From Adiantum capillus-veneris (lineage: Eukaryota; Streptophyta; Polypodiopsida; Polypodiales; Pteridaceae), in the NCBI GenBank assembly GCA_014529385.2, contig CM043962.1:52471905-52535904 (forward strand): a DNA stretch of 64,000 nt, in the 5' to 3' direction. A program made the translations under genes and the position numbers. Shown piece by piece: positions 30,969-42,240 of the stretch; the stretch's first letter is position 1, and every line of letters starts with the position of its first letter. The notes under the pieces were generated by a model. That model was not told where the DNA came from. It worked only from the letters and a program-made list of their open reading frames with translations, and made no database searches.

Positions 30969-31919
30969 CTATTTGCTTGAGAGACTTGCCTCCTCCTTGG
31001 GCACATTTTCTTCATGAGAGATCTCCTTGTTTTTATTATTCTTTTCCTCATATGCCTTGCGACGCATATTTTGTTGCTTAATAGTGCAATCTTCACATAC
31101 AAAACATTTTGTATCCCTCAAATAGATCCAACTATTATCAAGGATAATCTTTCGCTTGGTCTCATCCGGCATGGTGCATACAATTGGCCGTTCTCCCGAG
31201 CAAGGAGCTCCTTGCTTCCCCACTCTATGTGCTCCATAGACCATAACTCCGGACATGCCAAAGTGGGTTTTGAAGAAATCTTCAATAACAATGGCAAGAG
31301 AAGGAGGTGTCTCTAACTTCTCTTCGGGAATTCCACGAATAACAATGTTCTTGGAACGTCGCTCCCGTTCCTTCAACTCCTCCACATCCACATTCTCAAC
31401 ATTCTTTGTTTGAACCATAGCTTGCATGAGTGAAGAATTAGAAACCACATTGCTACCACATACATCAGCCCAAGACTTGTTTGTGCATACATTTTTCATG
31501 TCACATACATCCCGGCTCATAGTGTCAAATTTCTCCTCTTTCAATACATGGTCATGCTCTACTTTGCTCATCCGCTCCTTCAAAGCATTTAAGTCCACAA
31601 GAGAGCGTTTACATTCCTTGACTTCCTCTTCAAGTTGCATCAAACGTGTTGTTTGCATCTCAAGTGTCCTCTTGAGATTCTCATTCTCAACCACAAGTAC
31701 CCTTAGTGTGCCATTCTCCATTGCAAGTGCTCGTAAGTCTTCGCCTTGTTTGTTTACGGTCTCTTGCAATGATACCAAGTACGCCATGATCATGGTTTCC
31801 GATGTCGTTGGTTGGGTGGCTGTGTTGCTATCTCCACACTTAGGAGATTTTGGATCATTTTCCACAATGGTTGTGGACCTTGTTGAAGAAGAAGAACCCT
31901 TGCGAGTGCCGGAAGACAT
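30969..31919 (-). CDS. LINE family 2 ORF1 protein
   Basis: The 316-residue frame has a Ser/Thr-rich start, a coiled coil (about residues 45-150, with Leu/Glu/Lys heptads) and an RRM-like domain from 'RRSKNIVIRGIPEEKLE' (about residue 186), with 'YGAHRVGK' and 'RPIVCTMPDETKRKIIL'. 'CFVCEDCTIKQQNMRRKAYE' ends the conserved part. This is the layout of L1-type ORF1 RNA chaperones. The TAG at 30969-30971 is followed two codons later, in the same frame, by the ORF2 coding sequence. Confidence 0.85.
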   Translation of the reverse strand: MSSGTRKGSSSSTRSTTIVENDPKSPKCGDSNTATQPTTSETMIMAYLVSLQETVNKQGEDLRALAMENGTLRVLVVENENLKRTLEMQTTRLMQLEEEVKECKRSLVDLNALKERMSKVEHDHVLKEEKFDTMSRDVCDMKNVCTNKSWADVCGSNVVSNSSLMQAMVQTKNVENVDVEELKERERRSKNIVIRGIPEEKLETPPSLAIVIEDFFKTHFGMSGVMVYGAHRVGKQGAPCSGERPIVCTMPDETKRKIILDNSWIYLRDTKCFVCEDCTIKQQNMRRKAYEEKNNKNKEISHEENVPKEEASLSSK

Positions 31920-31935
31920 TGTATGTAAAATAGGG

Positions 31936-31936
<1 letters not shown>

Positions 31937-31982
<46 letters not shown>
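31937..31982. repeat. (GA)n at the 5' boundary of the family-2 LINE
   Basis: A GA run with one CG interruption, just upstream (minus strand) of ORF1. Confidence 0.9.
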
Positions 31983-31985
<3 letters not shown>

Positions 31986-32730
31986 AAGCCATGAAGTGTG
32001 TGATTCACATCAATGGAGTCTTTTAGATCGAATACTACATTGATATGACAAGATATCATGCTTGTTAGAGTGCACATACTCATCCATTTAACACGTAAAA
32101 CACAATTACATTTAAAGAAAAAAAGAAACTTTAATAATAATGGTATCTATCCAACATCTAAATTGTAAATCCATGTCGTAATGGCCACCTTTTATCTATA
32201 GATTAGATGTTAATTCAACATTTCCTCCTTGCATTTTTCATGGGGTGAGGTGGTAGAAGATTGAAGTGCAAGGTTGATACCTAAGAAACAAATGACAATG
32301 TTTTGTTTTGTTGCTATGGAGGCTCATTTGTGTTGCCACTACATACTGCCCACCTTGAGAGGACAAGGGAAAAATCCCATGATTGTCTGTCCAACCTTAC
32401 ATAGCCTAGGCTGGCTATATAAATCCCCTTTCCTAGGCCACAACGCTCATAGCCTCTTGCCAAGCCTTTCTTGGTCCCTTGTTCACACACCACTTTGCCC
32501 TTGGAGGATGGTTTCTATCCTCAAAAACAATAGTGGGGAATCATTTCTTAATCACACTAAGGTTCTCCATACTGGAATCTTCCTCAGGCCTTGTGTTTCC
32601 ACTTACTCAAAACCTGATGGCATTGATGATGCCTTGTCTATAAAACATGAGAATCCAGAACACATTATGATTCATGACACAAAATAATCAGCAAAAACAT
32701 CTATGTCCACAACATTGTCATGCGTGCCTA
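31983..32730. other. Unannotated stretch
   Basis: An open frame at 32274-32687 has no recognisable domain. I see no other structure. Confidence 0.5.
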
Positions 32731-32734
32731 GCTA

Positions 32735-34310
32735 TTTCCTCAAATGACTAACATGGAACATTGCATGCACACTTGAAGAGGATGGTAAATCAAACCTGTA
32801 GGCAAATTCACCAATGCATTTGACGTCCTCAAAAAGGAGATAACTTTGGAACTGGATTTTTCATTAGGCTTTTATAATGTTTTGGTACACATAGAAGAAG
32901 TTGATCACCTTCTTCAAAAGTAACCAGTCGTTCTTTTTCATTAGCATACTTTCTCTACATGTCTTGTGCTTGCTTAACATTTAAATGAGCAACACATACA
33001 AACATGTGATCTTATAAAAAGTCCTTGACTTGCTGGACCCTTTCATTGGCTAAACCCACCGAAATTGGTGAATGGGCTTGATAGCCATACATTAACAAAA
33101 AGGGACTGAACCTTGCAAAAAAATGCTTGGCACTATTGTAAGAAAAATGTAAGAGTTGAAGACAACAGATGGCCAATAAAATTGCCGATGTACGAGTACA
33201 TAGGTGTTTCTTATCTCGGGATGACCAGCACTAGAACTATCATGACACCCATAAAGGATTTGGCAATGCCGTGGTTTGTTGGTACACATTCTATCCCCTT
33301 GTGGAGTAAGTAACCTTTATCAATGAAAAAAGGCCTCCATTTGTTAACTTCATCACAAATTGAATTGGAACTTTGTGTAGAGTCATTGTGAATGCTAACT
33401 TTGAATGTTGGTGAGATTTCATTTTGTAACATGACTCCACACCTTGGAGTAAGATTTATCACATTCACACTTGCCTTGAAGAGATTAAAAAATCCACTTT
33501 GAATTTTGTAAATTCAAGAGCATTTATATCAAGCATGCGGCTTAAAACATCAACTACAACATTGTACTGACCTCTTGGATACCTTAACTTGCACCTATGG
33601 ATTTCAACTCACGTGGTCTTATGTCCCTTTAAATCTTACTATTGTACAAACCAATCTATGTTTTCATGATCGAAAACAATCTCAAATTAATCACCATATA
33701 CATATAGTATTGCCATTGCTTCAAAGCAAGAAAAATGGCATAAAGTTCTTGCTCATAAGCAAAATACTTTCGCTAAGCAGAAGCTGAATTCTTGCTTTCA
33801 AAGGAAACATACCGTCCTTCTTGCAGAAGCACCATGCTTAAGGCTTTGTTTCTAGAATCCATCTCAAGTACAAATGTTTTGAGAGGATCAACAATAGCTA
33901 GAATGGTGTTGTTGTTAAAGCTACATTGAGCTTATCAAAACTATGTTGCTGCTCTTTGTTCCAAATCTTGCCTTGATTCTTTGATTGGTTCATCACACAA
34001 ACGATCATCTTAGCATAGTCTTTGAGGAATTTATGATAATAGCCTACAATACCAAAAAAATATGAAGTTGTTCTAGGTTTGTTGGAAGAGGCCATTGTAA
34101 AACCACATTGACCTTGGATGGATCCACTCGAAGACCAGCATAAGAAATTATATGCCCTAAGTAAGTGATTTCAATCCTAAGGAAATCACACTCCACTGAG
34201 CTTTGCGTTAAACTTGTGCTCTCATAATAGACCGAATACCAACTTGAGGTGTGTTAAGTAATTTTCTTTGGTAGCACTGTAGACCAAAAGATCATCTAGA
34301 AAAACTCTCG
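32735..34310 (-). pseudogene. Decayed Ty3/gypsy RT-RNase H-integrase
   Basis: Read on the minus strand in order: RT catalytic 'VFLDDLLVYSATKENYLTHL' (from about 34306), 'GHIISYAGLRVDPSK' (about 34130-34160), 'FFGIVGYYHKFLKDYAKM' (about 34060-34000), RNase H 'YFAYEQELYAIFLALKQW' (about 33775-33710), integrase zinc region 'SSAGHPEIRNTYVLVHRQFY' (about 33240-33180), and the integrase C-terminus 'GEFAYRFDLPSSSSVHAMFH' with 'VSHLRK' (about 32830-32736). The last motif is typical of chromovirus-like gypsy elements. Frames shift many times and most of the integrase core is unreadable. It is cut off sharply near 34310 by a GC-rich tract. Confidence 0.75.
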
Positions 34311-35039
34311 CTGAGGGGGGGCGGGGTGTCAGTATTTCGTGTGCGTTTAAAGACTATTTATAAACTTTATCTATGAAATTTTGTCAAATAAAATACACCC
34401 TTTTGCTATTCAAGTTGAAACATGTTTTCCCAATTCCATTTTTTAGTACTCTTCTGTATGTGAAAATGTGAGAAAAAATAAAATTTTATAACCCCTTTTG
34501 GTGCACTTATGTGAGTCATTTATGTGTGTGTGTAATTGTGTAACAATTGCTAAGGTTGATGTGTTGCGTGCTTAAAGACATGATTCTTAGTGTGATCTTG
34601 AATAACCACATATAAAAAGAGTAAGAATACTAGACTGAGGAAGTTCCTTCATTAATAAATATATTGTCACTAAATCTGAAGAAAAATCCAACATAGCATG
34701 GGACAATAAGCAACACAAAAAGAATGTTTCAATCCCTCACTATTGAATAACTTTGAAAGTTCCATACAACATATCAATAAAGATTCCTTTTTCTTGTAGC
34801 AAGTACGCATGCCTTCCATCGGTAAAGAACTAATGAAAATTATGTATGATAGCTCTTAGCTAAAGAAAGAACCAAACTATGTAACTATGGTCTAATAAGA
34901 ACCACATTTATTCGACTCATATTGAGCACTTGAAAATCCAAGTGCATGAGATGAGCTTGAATTTCTTTAGGGAGACTCTTAACCTATGTATCCCACACCT
35001 CCTTGTCAGGCCCATTCATAAAGGACACGACCAAGCAGT
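34311..35039. other. AT-rich stretch between protease and RT remnants
   Basis: The N-terminal RT of the decayed minus-strand gypsy element should lie here but I cannot see it. Unrelated AT-rich sequence seems to replace it. There is no gene. Confidence 0.4.
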
Positions 35040-35320
35040 GTGAACTTGGTGTTTGTGGTAAGTAAAGCTTCTCAACCAACTTGTATTTCAAGAAATTGTG
35101 TGGCACCATCATCAATCACAATATGCACACATGTTTTGGATAAGTTCATGAGGTCCGAAGGAAGGTTTCCACAAAGCATTCATCAAGCAACACTCATGGA
35201 AATCTTGCAGAGAGTACTTGAAGGAGGAGTTTAAGGGCAGTAGCTCCACCATGTTTAAGGCCTTGCCTTTCCTCTTCTTTTTATCTTTGCATCTTGGGAT
35301 TTTCCTTGTGAACAATCATT
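35040..35320 (-). pseudogene. Protease remnant of the minus-strand gypsy element
   Basis: Near 35125-35060 on the minus strand the sequence reads close to '(D)DGATHNFLKYKLVEKLYL', which matches the plant gypsy retropepsin start D-S-G-A-T-H-N-F with Ser changed to Asp. It has the right order relative to the RT remnant downstream. It is short and broken. Confidence 0.5.
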
Positions 35321-35659
35321 CTTTACTTGCTTGCTAAGATAACTGAAGCGGATATTTTGTTTCTTGGTTCTCTTACTCTTTGTTTGAGAGTGGTCCTCGA
35401 GACCTCGATTTTTTTTCTGCACGAGGCTTTGCAGATGATGATGTAAATGTCTTATTTTGCTTGTTTCTTATGGCACAATATCATCATGTATTCGTGTATG
35501 TTGAATAGATTCACTTAAAACCTTTGGGTGGTGGGTTTTAACCTTAGCATGATACTTTGAATCAAGCACATGAATTGTGAGATTATGCATCACACACTCA
35601 TCCATAAGGAGATTGATGCTCAAAATCAAACGCATGTTGTGCTAGAAGATCCATACTAT
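35321..35659. other. Left flank of the Tat insertion
   Basis: No gene or repeat can be supported here. Confidence 0.5.
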
Positions 35660-35663
35660 ATGT

Positions 35664-38196
35664 TGATAGCCGTTTTTTGGCTCTCCGTAATTGGCATAGT
35701 AAGTTACCTCACCCTACCAAAATCACCCAAACATTGTGGCTATCCCTACCATTTCAATGTACATAGGCGTGCGTGAGTTAGAATCTTTACCTATATTTTA
35801 AAAAAAAATAAAAAAATAAAAATTCTCAGCTAGCTACTTACTTGGCTAGGTGAACCAAAAAAATAGAAAATATTACGGCCCATTTTGTGTAATTATCTTA
35901 TTTTATAAGGGCCTATTAGAGGGGTTTCTATTTCTTTATTTATGTAAATATTTACATTAGGTGTGTGTATTACTAGACCTGAGTATATCTTCTTTTCTTA
36001 TCCACATTATTATTATTGTTTTATTTTCTTCAATCACCGTGTAAAAATAAAACCCTATGCCTTCACATTTCTATCCGTATCCCGGGATACGTGAAAATCT
36101 ATAAAAAACACTTCTACTACTTAGTCAATCTTTTCTTTAGATAAATCTATCTTTTTTCTCTCCTAATAAAATCAAATGAGGGTCCCCTTAATTGATTCTC
36201 TTTTATTTTTATATCCTTTATTTTTCATATCTTTTAGGATTTTATATTATCATAAATTCCATACACTAGCTTGTTTTTTTCCCATCATGTGTATATATTA
36301 TATTCATAAATAATCTCCTCCATGCAAGTGTCCACATGAAATTGAGTCCCCTTAGGTCATGCTAGGGTGTGTTGAGAGCCCACTCTTGGAGCTATAAGGA
36401 AAACCCATCACAAGGGACCCACATCAAAGACTTGGGAAAGGCAGAAAATACATGTTTTGGCTCAATTTTTGGCGCTTCTTTCCAATCTGAATCTCACCAG
36501 GTCATCAAAAGAGAAAAGTTAGATCATGATTTCAACAATGCGCTCAAAATTTTTCAAAATTTTTGGAGCTAAGGAACGGGAGGTATGAGTTGTTTTCTGG
36601 ACCCTATTCTGTCAACTGTTTTCCTCATAAAGCACCCTAAATCTTCTCTTACCTTTCCACACTTCCACACAAACACACACTCATCCATCTCCATCCCTCA
36701 CTCAAACCTGCAATTTACATGGCTTCTCCCACCCTCTTCACCATTATCCTTCTCTCTCATCCCTATAGTTCGTTTATGAACCTCTACATATATACACCCT
36801 CTCCATGTCTCTCTCTATTGCTTCTATGTCACAATTTCATGTACCTCTCCTAAAAATATCTAAAATTCAGCATCTTAACCATGCTAACTTATGCAAATTG
36901 AGGATTTTTCATCAACAAATCCTATTTTTCATCGTGGTGGTCAACCGTGGCGGCGGCGTAAAGAAGCGAAGAAGAAGAAGAAGACCAGCGGTCATTTTTC
37001 CCACAATCTACACAAGGGTGAGTTCAAGCTTCTTCAAAGATTCACCATCTCAATGATTCTCTTTTAATTCATCCCTCTTCCTTCATCAAATCAACTCATT
37101 CTACCCATTGTAAATGTATCACTAACAATTCTAGTGATTATTACCACTAACAACTAACTTCTCTTGTAAAAATGCACCCACACTATCAACATATGGAGTA
37201 GGCAACCCCACAAGTAAACCAAATTCACTCACTCCCATGGAAGCTTCTCTCCTTTCACCACATCAATAATTCTCTTACTTGAGCCCACATCCATGTGACT
37301 CAAGAGATAAGAGAGACCACACTCTCATTTGAAATTCATAAAAAATCATAATCCTTGATCTTTCCTAATAAAATTGATTAGGCTTAATCCTAATCAAGGC
37401 TTCTACAAACCTATAAATAGAACCCATTCCTCCTTGTAAAGGATATTGATATACCATTGCACACTAGATTGAGCGTAGCACACGCCAGTTCTATCTTGGT
37501 TGTAAAGAGAGAGTAAGCTCTCTATACACCATCACTTTGGTGCATAGAAAAGTTTGAGCTAGTTTGACTGAGTGCGAGTAGAAGATATTATTCCTACCAT
37601 TGTTGTATCGACCCCAACATCAATGAATTGGTAGTTTTGGGTGCAATTCATGTCCAAAGGCTCACGCTTCTCCTCCAATTTGGCTTGGCAAACTCATTCA
37701 GCTTCATAAGGTGAATTGTTTCATTGAAGGTTGTTGTTTTGTTGCTTGTGATTCATTGGCTATTTTTTGGCTACCATTGTAAAAGGGTGGATGGTGAGAG
37801 GGCTCCCATAACCCTAAGACAATGTGCTCGTGATGCTATAACCAAATCTTGTCACTTGATTCCGCAAGCTCTAAGTTCCTTCTTGTGCAAAATATAAAGT
37901 TGAAGCTAAGTTGTACACCATCTCTCTCTCTCTCTCGTTTTAGTGTGTGAGAGTGTTCCATTGGTGTTAGGGTTAGTGTAAATTCCTTGCTTGTTTGTGG
38001 GTTGCTCTAACGATTCTCCTCTTTTGCGTCCTAGTTCGCTCTTAAACTAGGTGGTGCCCCTTGTGTAGTTGGGTTTTGGCTGTGGGTTTGCTGTTTTGGT
38101 TTGTGTTGTGTTGTGCCCCAGCCCCATTGAGCAGCACGGGAGCCTTGAAGGGTGTCTAGAGGTTGCTCTTCTTGTTGCCTGCTCCGGACCGCCTCA
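35664..38196 (+). repeat. 5' LTR of the Tat element
   Basis: It starts TGATAGCCG and ends GCCTCA. A TATA box (CCTATAAATAG, about 37409-37419) precedes the expected transcript start. It has variable GAA and CT microsatellites (about 36965-36982, 37922-37936). Confidence 0.95.
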
Positions 38197-38200
38197 ATTT

Positions 38201-38219
38201 TGGTGCCCCCACTGAGGAG
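38201..38219 (+). other. Primer-binding site of the Tat element
   Basis: TGGTGCCCCCACTGAGGAG lies four bases past the LTR and starts with the TGG needed to pair with a tRNA CCA end. I cannot name the tRNA. The same 19 bases occur at 58128-58146. Confidence 0.75.
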
Positions 38220-38273
38220 GGCTTGTGTATGTTTTTGTGTAAGTTCAACCTTTAGCGTAGTCAAGTAGGTTGC

Positions 38274-38725
38274 ATGAATCACGAGAATTTGTATGATCCT
38301 TTCATTCCGATTGCAAGGCAAAAGGTACACATAATTGTTAGTACTAAGTTGCAATTTCAACGTGTAATTCGTAGAATTTTAGGTCCCCTTAGGTTGGCAG
38401 AGATAAACGCATCAGTAAATCCTTTTATTCTGCCTCTCATTAGGTACGACCTTAGTTTGGACGTCTATATTTTTGTTTTGTTTTAAGAATTAGGTAATGC
38501 ATAGCCATGGATAATAGCCTAGTAATAGAGGTTTTCCCCTTCCATTTCACTCCACACATTAGAGTAAACATTGCAATTAGTAGAAAAATCCATTTTCAAC
38601 AACGTATGGTGTTCAAGTTTGGTGCCCAAAGAGTAGGAGAAATTCTCGCGTCACGAAACCCTGTCATCCTACCTCTCATTGATTATCATAGGTCATTTGA
38701 TGTGAATATTTTTATTTTGTTGTAG
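38274..38725 (+). CDS. Two related short leader ORFs
   Basis: Two adjacent ORFs (38274-38486, 70 residues; 38507-38725, 72 residues) encode similar peptides. Both have V-x-I-x-(V/I)-S-x-K-x-x-FQ, then E-I-x-A-S, N-P-x-ILPLI-x-Y, and end D-V-x-IF-x-LL or close to it. Start positions are 233 bp apart, and they lie in different frames, so they arose by tandem duplication with coding kept. They lie between the primer-binding site and gag. I do not recognise them. They could be accessory peptides or two halves of an older gag N-terminus. Confidence 0.5.
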
Positions 38726-38809
38726 AATATATTGCAATTTAGAGAATATTATTGTGTAGATCTTTTAAAGAAAGAAAAAACAAAAACGCGTCACTTTGAA
38801 ATCAATTCA

Positions 38810-39526
38810 ATGGAGAGCGAACGCCAAATGTCTGGATATCCTCTTTTCTTTGGAGAGCCTGGAGAGGATGCATAATTATTTTTAGCGAATTTCAAGATGT
38901 CTTGCCATATCAAGAGGATAGTAATTGATCAAGAACGTGTAGAAATGTTTGAGGTTGTCCTTAGGAAAGATGCTAGCACTTGGTTTGACTCTTTGCCTGA
39001 GGAAGTTAAAGGGAATTACACAGAAGTTTTGAATCGTTTCAAGAAATACTTCTTTGATCCCCAAAACACTCAAAAACTATGGCAAGACATTGTTTCTCAT
39101 AAGCAAAAAGACTTAGATGACTACTACTTGTACAAGCAAGAGTTTGTACGTCTTTGGGCTGTATGGGTGAGAAATGTTGCTAACCCTGGTGATGGTGCAG
39201 AGTTCCTAAAGAAGGAGAGGTTCATAGCCAGACTTTTTCCTGACCTTAAGGTAAAAGTTGAGGCGGGTGCACCTACTACCGTTGATGCAGCTGAAACTAG
39301 GGCTGCCAAGAAATATAGAAAACTCAAGTGTTTAAGGGGAGAGGTTCCAATAGAAGGTCTGAGACCCAAAGGTAAGTCACAAGCATCAACATCTAGGGAG
39401 CTTCCTGAGGTAACGGCGGAAGTGATTGAGAAGTTAAATGAATCTTTAAGCAGCCTGTCAATTCACCTTGCACAAACTGTAAGTCCCAAGGGACAAGCAA
39501 AGAAGTCTGAAGAGAGAGATTCATGA
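38810..39526 (+). pseudogene. Gag of the Tat element
   Basis: The frame opens at ATG 38810, has a TAA at 38873, and continues to a TGA at 39524. The capsid-like domain is clear: 'DASTWFDSLPEEVKGNYTEV', then 'FKKYFFDPQNTQKLWQDIVS' and 'DDYYLYKQEFVRLW', the usual retrotransposon Gag layout. The frame carries on past 39526 into a zinc knuckle. Confidence 0.85.
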
Positions 39527-40453
39527 CCTAGGAGAGTCTTGCAATGTTGGAATTGCGGTGAGTCTGGACATGGGATGTATAATTGTCCTTGGCCCCGTGG
39601 GGAGCCAGGGAGACCTAACTTGAATTTTGCAGTGATGAATGCACGTGAAGGAACTGGTCAACAACCAAGGCTTCTACACAGACCAAATGGACCAAGACCA
39701 CCTCCACAAGGGGTAGAAGGAGTTCCACCTTTGCCAGATCCAAATGTGCATGTGGTAGAGGTGACAAACTCAAATGAGGTTGACATGGAAGCAAATGGCA
39801 TTAAGCGTGGTTGAGGAAAAGGTAAAGAGAAAGAAGGAGTCACATCACAGAGTGACCATGGACGAGGCAAGAAGGCAAAGGAGACCAAGGAAGCTAAGAG
39901 GACTCAACGTCGTATCAATCTCCAAGACTTCCCTCTTGGACATGGTATGGCTCCATACAACCTGTTGGAAGACATGCGAGGTAAGGGTCCTGATATCTCA
40001 TGGCCTCAATTCCTTGCATTATGTCCACAAGTTAGAAGGGATTTAACAAAGGCAGTTAGCACTAGGAGAAAGGTAAAAGAGAGTGTGCCTGTTGTAAAAA
40101 TTGCACATGCTGAAATGAATGAGGATATTACACCTGTGCTAGATTGTTACATCAAAGAAAGATTGGTTAGGAAAGGTCTAGTGGATGGGGGTGCACAAAT
40201 TTGCATCATGACAGAGGGACTCATACAAAGACTAGGAATGCACATCCATGAGACACCTGAAATTAAACTCAAGATGGCAAACAATAGCAAGGCTAGGTGC
40301 GTAGGCATTTGTAAAAACGTTTTTGTGGAGGCCTTTGGCATTAAGAAGGCAGTGGATTTTTATGTTATGTCGACCAAGGGAAGTGGTTATCCATTTATCC
40401 TAGGAAGACCATGGCTAATGAAAATGCGAGCTTTGCAGGATTGGGAGAGTTGA
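39527..40453 (+). pseudogene. Nucleocapsid knuckle and retropepsin (DGG) of the Tat element
   Basis: A single zinc knuckle CWNCGESGHGMYNC (from about 39545) is followed by a Pro-rich linker, a TGA at 39812 and a basic stretch. 'YNLLEDMRGKGPDISWPQFL' (about 39953-40012) is a segment often seen before the protease in Tat-type elements. The protease runs from about 40120 to 40450, with active site 'GLVDGGAQICIMTEG' (Asp codon at 40184, DGG in place of DSG/DTG) and 'FILGRPWLMKM' (about 40397-40430). A TGA at 40451 ends the stretch. Apart from Gly in the active site, the domain looks whole. Confidence 0.85.
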
Positions 40454-42240
40454 AAATTAATTTGCAGGAACGACAATCATAAGAAGGTTTTCTTTGACAT
40501 GAAGGAGAAACTCCAAGAGGAGCTCCATGAAGAATCATCTCAAAGTGAGACGGAAGAAGATTGGACCGATAACACTTCAGAAGAAGAAAGTAGCGACAGC
40601 ATTACTGAAGAGGAGTCTTCCATCGAAGTCGTGGGGGTAAGGTTTAAGCCAACCAACCAAGAGACCTCTTGTCGAGGTTTGGAAGAGGTAGGTACTCAAG
40701 AGAACCAAAATGTGCAAGATGAAGGAATGTTAGAAGGTATGTTGTCTACAACACTTACAAAGGACGAAAGACACGAGTTCAAATGTGTGCTAAGGAAATT
40801 TCCGAGGCTTTTTGCTAAAGACTACACCGATGTGCGTGGAGTAGATGTTGTTCAACACAAGATTGAGTTGAAGCCAGAGGCCACACCTAAGGCTCAGAAG
40901 CTACGAAGGCTAGGAGTCATCAAGGAGCAGGCTTTACTCAAGGAGGTAAGAAAGCTTCTAGCAGCAGGTTTCATTTATCCAATGGAGAATTCAGAGTGGG
41001 TCTCTCCCGTTGTTGTCACTCCTAAGAAAAACGGCAAGTGAAGGGTGTGTGTGGATTACCGTCCACTTAATGAGGCAACAAAAAGAGATCACTTTCCCCT
41101 CCCATTTCAGGATGAGATATTAAATGAGGTAGCTGGTCATGAGAAGTACACTGTGTGTGATGGCTACTCGGGTTACTTTCAAATAGGTATCGCATTGGAA
41201 GATCAGTTGAAAACAATCTTCATCACTCCTTGGGGTTGTTATGCTTTTAGTGTCATGCCATTTGGCCTGACAAATGCTCTTGCAACTTTCCAACGCTTCA
41301 TGAACATGGTGTTTCAAGCATTCTTTGGAAAGTCCATTAGGGTTTTTATTGATGATTTTTGCATTTATAGCTCAAAATCATTGCATCTACAAAGGGTAGA
41401 AGAAGGTTTAAAGAAGCTCTACGACATGGGAGGTCAGCTCTACCCCGACAAGTGTCACATAGGTGAGGATGAAGTGATCTTGCTTGGTCACAAGGTTTCC
41501 TATAAAGGCATTGAGGTGGATCCTTCAAAGGCAAAGGCTCTTATTGAGATCCCATCACCCAAGAATCTCAAAGAGGTCATCTCATTCATTCAAATGGTGA
41601 AGTATATGTCACGCTTTATTCACTTAGCTTCGGAGTTGCTTCATCCTTTGCAAAAGTTGACACAACAAGTAGAATTTGCATGGTCTGATGAGCTTGAAGA
41701 GTACTTTTGTAACATTAAAGTCATTTTTTTAGAGCTACCAACACTCATGCCTCCTTGTTGGGAGTACACATTCTTTGTTAGCTCTAGTGTTGGGAAGGAA
41801 ACAATTGGTGCAGTTTTACTACAACAAGATCCCCACAGTACCAGGATGCGACCCATCTACTTTGCTAGTAGGGTCATGAATGCTTTGGAGAGAGGCTACA
41901 CAGAAGCAGAACTCATGATGATTTCTCTCATGTTTGCAGTGAGAAAGTTTAGATCCTACTTGCTACCAAAACCTTTGTTAATTCTCACTGCAGAAAATTT
42001 GTTTCCTTGGGTGTCATCTCAAATGAATCTTAGCACTAGGATCTCAAAGTGGATTATGGAATTGCAAGAGTTCCAATACTCTTTCAAGGTAGAAGATAGT
42101 GTGTGTGCACAATTGGCAGGGATCCTTACTTATAGGGTACATGAGAAGGAGATTAAGGTGCCTGAAGTAAAGACCCTACCATTTCCACCACCGAAAAGTA
42201 TTCCTAATGCTTTTACCTTGTTCTTGATGGAGCTTTTCGA
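40454..42240 (+). pseudogene. RT and degenerate RNase H of the Tat element
   Basis: An acidic linker (40499-40640) leads to RT, with 'SEWVSPVVVTPKKNGK', a TGA at 41039 and 'RVCVDYRPLN'. 'DGYSGYFQI' and 'FIDDF' (Asp codons at 41351 and 41354) are intact. The classical RNase H follows, but three of its acidic sites are lost: 'FVSSSVGKETIGAVL' where D-A-S is usual, 'TAENL' for T-D-H, and 'LAGIL' for A-D-x-L. The Glu in 'YTEAEL' remains. Loss of this RNase H fits elements that use the second one. A frameshift near 42245 separates it from the next domain. Confidence 0.9.

Larger units (their letters stand above)
27517..31982 (-). mobile_element. LINE family 2, nearly intact
   Basis: On the minus strand, this 4.5-kb element has a (CT)n 5' end, ORF1 (31919 to 30969), ORF2 (30962 to 27849, with its C-terminus shifted to 28047-27571), a short 3' UTR, the 3' stem-loop and an ATCT-repeat tail. 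It has one in-frame stop between ORF1 and ORF2 and one frameshift near 28020. I cannot define a target duplication. Confidence 0.95.

Noticed and set aside
32274-32687. 137-codon open frame
   Set aside because: No domain, no matching copy elsewhere in the window and no promoter. It is likely chance in flanking DNA.
36805-37056. Similar open frames in both Tat LTRs (also 45252-45494)
   Set aside because: They match only because LTRs are duplicates. A GAA-repeat length change alters the protein, and no domain is present.
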